Assembly (NCBI RefSeq): GCF_021648855.1
Contig: NZ_JAKJHX010000165.1
Coordinates: forward strand, 1-8,614
Source: Tychonema litorale BBK16
GTDB lineage: Bacteria; Cyanobacteriota; Cyanobacteriia; Cyanobacteriales; Microcoleaceae
DNA length: 8,614 bases
Reading direction: 5' to 3'
Each line of letters begins with the position of its first letter. Within the stretch, counting starts at the first letter, position 1. Shown in pieces: positions 6,530 through 8,614 of this stretch. The position numbers and the translations under genes are program-made. Below the pieces are notes generated by a model. That model had not been told where the DNA came from and ran no database searches. It worked only from the letters and a program-made list of their open reading frames with translations.

Positions 6530-6717
6530 CACCCAACCAAGAATCATCATGTACTTGTCCCTATTTTCAAGAACAAATTAAGGGCGATTTAGGCTATTTT
6601 AAACATGGCACTGACTTAATTAAGATTGCGGTAGATTTAGTACGAGGGATTGTAGAAATTGAACAGCCAGAGTGCGATCGCGCTTCGGAGCTCAGAGACA
6701 AAAATCGCGATGCGTAA
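6496..6717 (+). CDS. Doubtful small ORF, possibly a gene remnant
   Basis: This 73-codon frame opens at TTG inside the inverted repeat, just after an in-frame TAA (6493-6495), and ends at 6717. It has no internal methionine. The first 12 or so residues are simply the repeat translated, including a PPPP run. The remainder, from CTCPYFQEQ (about residue 19) to GTDLIKIAVDLVRGIVEIEQPE, reads like genuine protein: an amphipathic segment with coherent codon use and a CxC pair. I do not recognise the family. No ribosome site supports the TTG. Either the original 5' end was replaced by repeat sequence and this is a remnant, or it is a tiny protein with an unusual start, or chance. Confidence 0.25.
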   Translation: MPEINNLENPPPPNQESSCTCPYFQEQIKGDLGYFKHGTDLIKIAVDLVRGIVEIEQPECDRASELRDKNRDA

Positions 6718-6766
6718 GCTAAAGAGGACTAATGAGTTCTTGAGTCCTCTTTTAGAGGACTTTAGC
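6716..6766. terminator. Competing hairpins between convergent genes, probable terminator
   Basis: Three complementary segments share one middle strand. AAAGAGGACT (6721-6730) pairs perfectly with AGTCCTCTTT (6743-6752). The middle AGTCCTCT (6743-6750) also pairs perfectly with AGAGGACT (6754-6761) over a 3-base TTT loop. GCTAAAG (6718-6724) can pair with CTTTAGC (6760-6766). The site lies between the plus-strand phn cassette and the minus-strand response regulator, where a bidirectional terminator is expected. Only short T runs follow, so it is a probable but not classical terminator. Confidence 0.5.
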
Positions 6767-6836
6767 TATGCTAGATTTTCGAGTTTATATGTAGATTATT
6801 GATAGCGACGCACCCTACGGTATCTACTTTTTATTT

Positions 6837-7529
6837 CTACTTGGTTAAACCGTGCTCCAGGGCGTAACGAACTAACTCAGTACGACTATTAGTACCAGTT
6901 TTGCTAAACAAACGACTGACATATTTTTCCACATTACGCACGCTAGTTTCCAAGCGGCGAGCAATTTCCTTATTCATCAAACCTTGAGCAACTAAGTCTA
7001 AAACACTTTGTTCTCGCGGAGTCAAATCTATTTTAATTGTCGAAGGAAGTTGAACAATCGAGCTTCTACCACTCAACAAAGATTCAATTCTCGCCATCTG
7101 ATTTGTCAAAGCAGTAATATCAGGATTTTCCCCATTTTCACTCATCTGCTTCGCCGCCGCACGACGGGCTAGCAAATTGGTGATAATTGCGACTAATTCA
7201 TCGGGATCGAAGGGTTTAGAAAGATAAGCATCACAACCGGCTGTATAGCCTTGAATGCGATCGCTCGTCATGCCCTTAGCCGTTAAAAAAACCACAGGTA
7301 AAGCCTTATAACGAGGATCTTCCCGTACTTGCTTCAGAAACTGATAGCCGTCCACCTGCGGCATCATAATGTCTGAGATTAGCAAATCAGGATTGTGTTG
7401 TTGCAAAAGTTCCCAGCCGTCGCGAGCATTACTGGCAACCTCAACTACAAAATTACTATCTTCTAAATAAGCTTGTACTGCTTCCCGCAAGCCCGGTTCA
7501 TCATCTACCAGTAATAATCGTGCTGACAT
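6837..7529 (-). CDS. NarL/LuxR-family response regulator, Rre1/Ycf29-like
   Basis: This 230-residue two-component regulator has a receiver domain (about 1-120) and a LuxR-type DNA-binding domain (about 168-228). The acidic pair is D9/D10, the phosphoacceptor D53 (ISDIMMPQVDG), the switch T83 and the conserved lysine K105 (SKPFDPDE). The helix-turn-helix runs LTPREQSVLDLVAQG, then NKEIARRLETSVRNVEKYV. The wording RIQGYTAGCDAYLSKPFDPDELVAI recalls the cyanobacterial/plastid Rre1/Ycf29 group, stress-linked in cyanobacteria; this subgroup call is from memory. No sensor kinase is nearby. The start is ATG at 7529: AAAGGT (7536-7541) lies six bases upstream and the protein begins MSARLLLVDDEPG, as expected. 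A longer frame from 7586 adds 19 residues translated from a palindromic repeat and is rejected. Map is upstream on the same strand. Confidence 0.88.
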   Translation of the reverse strand: MSARLLLVDDEPGLREAVQAYLEDSNFVVEVASNARDGWELLQQHNPDLLISDIMMPQVDGYQFLKQVREDPRYKALPVVFLTAKGMTSDRIQGYTAGCDAYLSKPFDPDELVAIITNLLARRAAAKQMSENGENPDITALTNQMARIESLLSGRSSIVQLPSTIKIDLTPREQSVLDLVAQGLMNKEIARRLETSVRNVEKYVSRLFSKTGTNSRTELVRYALEHGLTK

Positions 7530-7535
7530 TTTTTT

Positions 7536-7541
7536 ACCTTT
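7536..7541 (-). promoter_or_regulatory. Shine-Dalgarno site deciding the response regulator start
   Basis: Read on the minus strand this is AAAGGT followed by six A and the ATG at 7529. It favours the 230-residue product over a 249-residue version beginning inside the palindrome at 7574-7597. Confidence 0.65.
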
Positions 7542-7573
7542 ACGCTTTATGACTATGATGTTGAATTTTTCCG

Positions 7574-7597
7574 AGGGGCAATTCATGAATTGCCCCT
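7574..7597. repeat. Perfect 24-bp palindrome upstream of the response regulator
   Basis: The half-site AGGGGCAATTCA is followed immediately by its exact reverse complement, with the centre between 7585 and 7586. CCCCTAC on the right matches the outer border of a palindromic repeat dispersed in cyanobacterial genomes. It lies 44 bases upstream of the response regulator start and may act as a transcript hairpin, or merely be a REP-like element. A protein-binding operator is possible, but nothing here indicates it. Confidence 0.75.
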
Positions 7598-7636
7598 ACT
7601 GTGATATCAATTCCGGCTGCATCGGAATGATATAGA

Positions 7637-7657
7637 GGACACGGCAGTGCCGTGTCC
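7637..7657. repeat. Palindromic repeat, copy 2 (GGACACGGCA arms)
   Basis: Perfect arms GGACACGGCA (7637-7646) and TGCCGTGTCC (7648-7657) around one G. It is identical to copy 1 at 4819-4839 except for the central base, and is followed like it by CTAC. It lies in the map-to-response-regulator spacer. Confidence 0.8.
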
Positions 7658-7675
7658 CTACAATTAATCGGGTAG

Positions 7676-7696
7676 GGAAACGGCACTGCCGTCTCC
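7676..7696. repeat. Palindromic repeat, copy 3, degenerate
   Basis: Arms GGAAACGGCA (7676-7685) and TGCCGTCTCC (7687-7696) around a C, with one mismatched pair. It sits 18 bases from copy 2 and 13 bases beyond the map stop codon, so on the minus strand the pair of hairpins may protect or end the map transcript. Confidence 0.65.
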
Positions 7697-7709
7697 TAAT
7701 TTCGGCAAC

Positions 7710-8537
7710 TTAAATTTTAGTGCGATCGGTCAAAATTTCATAGCCAGTGTCTGTCACCAACACAGTATGCTCAAACTGAGCAGACATGGCATTATCAACA
7801 GTTACAGCCGTCCATTTATCCGCAAGAGTTCGAGTATATTTGGAACCAGCATTCAAAATAGGTTCGATCGCAAGTGTCATACCCGATCGCAATTTAACAT
7901 TCGGCATTTCACGAGTACGGAAATTGAAAACCGACGGTTCCTCGTGCAAATTTCGCCCCACACCGTGGCCTGTAAACTCCTCTACAATGCTAAAACCATT
8001 ACTTTTGACATGATCTTCGATCGCACCAGCTAGATCGAGCAAATAAGCACCAGCCCTCACTTGTTCGATGCCTTTATAGAGAGCTTCTTCTGCAACTCTG
8101 ATTAATTTTGCTGACTCAGGAGTTACTTCTACAACTGCGATGGTAATACAAGAATCGCCGTGAAAACCTTGATAATATGCTCCCGTATCTACCTTGAGAA
8201 CATCACCGGCGCGAATCACTTTTTTCTTACTAGGAATTCCGTGAACTACTTCATTATTAATGCTAGAACAAATCGATCCTGTGAAGCCATGATAGCCTTT
8301 AAAGCTCGGAGTTGCACCCATCGCACGGATGCGTTTTTCTGCATAAGCATCTAAGTCAGCAGTCGTCATTCCCGGCTGCACCATTTCGGAAATTTCTTTT
8401 AATACGGTAGCGACAATTCTTGACGCTTGTCGCATAATTTCGATTTCACGTTCGGATTTAATTTCAATTCCTCGGCGTTGTTTTGTTACTTGGGGTTCTT
8501 TAGTTGGACTAGAAAGCAGACTGCTAAAAATATTCAT
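7710..8537 (-). CDS. map: Type I methionine aminopeptidase
   Basis: This 275-residue cytoplasmic metalloenzyme removes the initiator methionine from new proteins whose second residue is small. All metal ligands of the pita-bread fold are present: D117 (KVDTGA), D128 (HGDSC), H191 (TGHGVGR), E225 (LAIEPIL) and E256 (FEHTVL), with the 11- and 31-residue spacings of the E. coli enzyme. H99 in NEVVHGIP matches the substrate-contacting His79. The catalytic domain begins near residue 24 ([18 protein letters not shown]). The preceding 23 residues, polar and basic, are a short extension without zinc-finger cysteines. The next methionine (35) is inside conserved sequence, so ATG at 8537 is the best start although no strong Shine-Dalgarno site is seen. 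Such extended type I enzymes are common in cyanobacteria, which often carry several map copies. A GGGAATT array begins 6 bp upstream. Confidence 0.94.
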   Translation of the reverse strand: MNIFSSLLSSPTKEPQVTKQRRGIEIKSEREIEIMRQASRIVATVLKEISEMVQPGMTTADLDAYAEKRIRAMGATPSFKGYHGFTGSICSSINNEVVHGIPSKKKVIRAGDVLKVDTGAYYQGFHGDSCITIAVVEVTPESAKLIRVAEEALYKGIEQVRAGAYLLDLAGAIEDHVKSNGFSIVEEFTGHGVGRNLHEEPSVFNFRTREMPNVKLRSGMTLAIEPILNAGSKYTRTLADKWTAVTVDNAMSAQFEHTVLVTDTGYEILTDRTKI

Positions 8538-8543
8538 CTATTT

Positions 8544-8614
8544 GAGAATTGGGGAATTAGGGAATTGGGAATTGGGAATTGGGAATTGGGAATTGGGAAT
8601 TGGGAATTGGGAAT
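8544..8614. repeat. GGGAATT heptamer tandem array, cut by the window edge
   Basis: Seven exact GGGAATT units run from 8560 to 8608, and a further GGGAAT (8609-8614) is truncated by the window end. Two imperfect units precede them: GAGAATT (8544-8550) and GGGAATT with one extra base (8552-8559). Such 7-bp arrays match the short tandemly repeated repetitive (STRR) sequences described in filamentous cyanobacteria. The array is immediately upstream of map and must lie in its 5' untranslated or promoter region. Confidence 0.9.

Noticed and set aside
7530..7586. Longer response regulator from ATG 7586
   Set aside because: The start codon lies at the centre of a palindromic repeat, while a ribosome site and a canonical receiver N-terminus support 7529.
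8544..8614. CRISPR array at the right edge
   Set aside because: The units are 7 bp with no spacers between them; this is a simple tandem repeat.

Overview
The window looks like cyanobacterial chromosome, probably from a filamentous Oscillatoriales-type organism; genus not determinable here. The octamer GCGATCGC (HIP1) occurs at least seven times (531, 2174, 2401, 3806, 5350, 6674, 7257), about 50-fold above chance. Intergenic spacers are filled with short palindromes and tandem repeats of the kinds common in cyanobacterial genomes, and the response regulator resembles the cyanobacterial/plastid Rre1/Ycf29 group.

Layout, left to right. Positions 1-54 look like the right end of an IS200/IS605-family (TnpB-type) element: a GAATC-led hairpin followed by GTCAA, resembling the 3' end of an omega-RNA scaffold. 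The element body and any tnpB lie off the left edge. Positions 153-3380 (minus) encode a complete 1075-residue DUF499-family P-loop ATPase, a family associated with DNA-modification-linked phage defence. A 332-bp divergent promoter region (3381-3712) separates it from a plus-strand ABC importer cassette of the phosphonate/phosphite/phosphate class in the order phnD (3713), phnC (4891), phnE (5670). A 372-bp stretch after phnE holds a dispersed inverted repeat, a doubtful small ORF and a three-segment set of competing hairpins. The minus strand then carries a NarL/LuxR-type response regulator (6837-7529) and, upstream of it, type I methionine aminopeptidase map (7710-8537). A GGGAATT heptamer array runs off the right edge just upstream of map.

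How the genes may work together. PhnD, PhnC and PhnE are binding protein, ATPase and permease of one importer. No phosphonate lyase or phosphite dehydrogenase gene is in the window, so the substrate is open; two TTAA-centred motifs 11 bp apart upstream of phnD could be a degenerate Pho box. The DUF499 ATPase heads its own transcript; any methyltransferase or helicase partner would have to lie past the left edge, beyond the transposon end. map and the response regulator are same-strand neighbours separated by repeats and need not be co-transcribed.

The least ordinary material is the transposon end with its putative guide next to the DUF499 gene, the orphan-looking DUF499 ATPase, the competing hairpins at 6716-6766, and repeat sequence that seems to supply start codons (phnE; the small ORF) or a false start (response regulator). 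I see no complete new multi-gene system inside the window.
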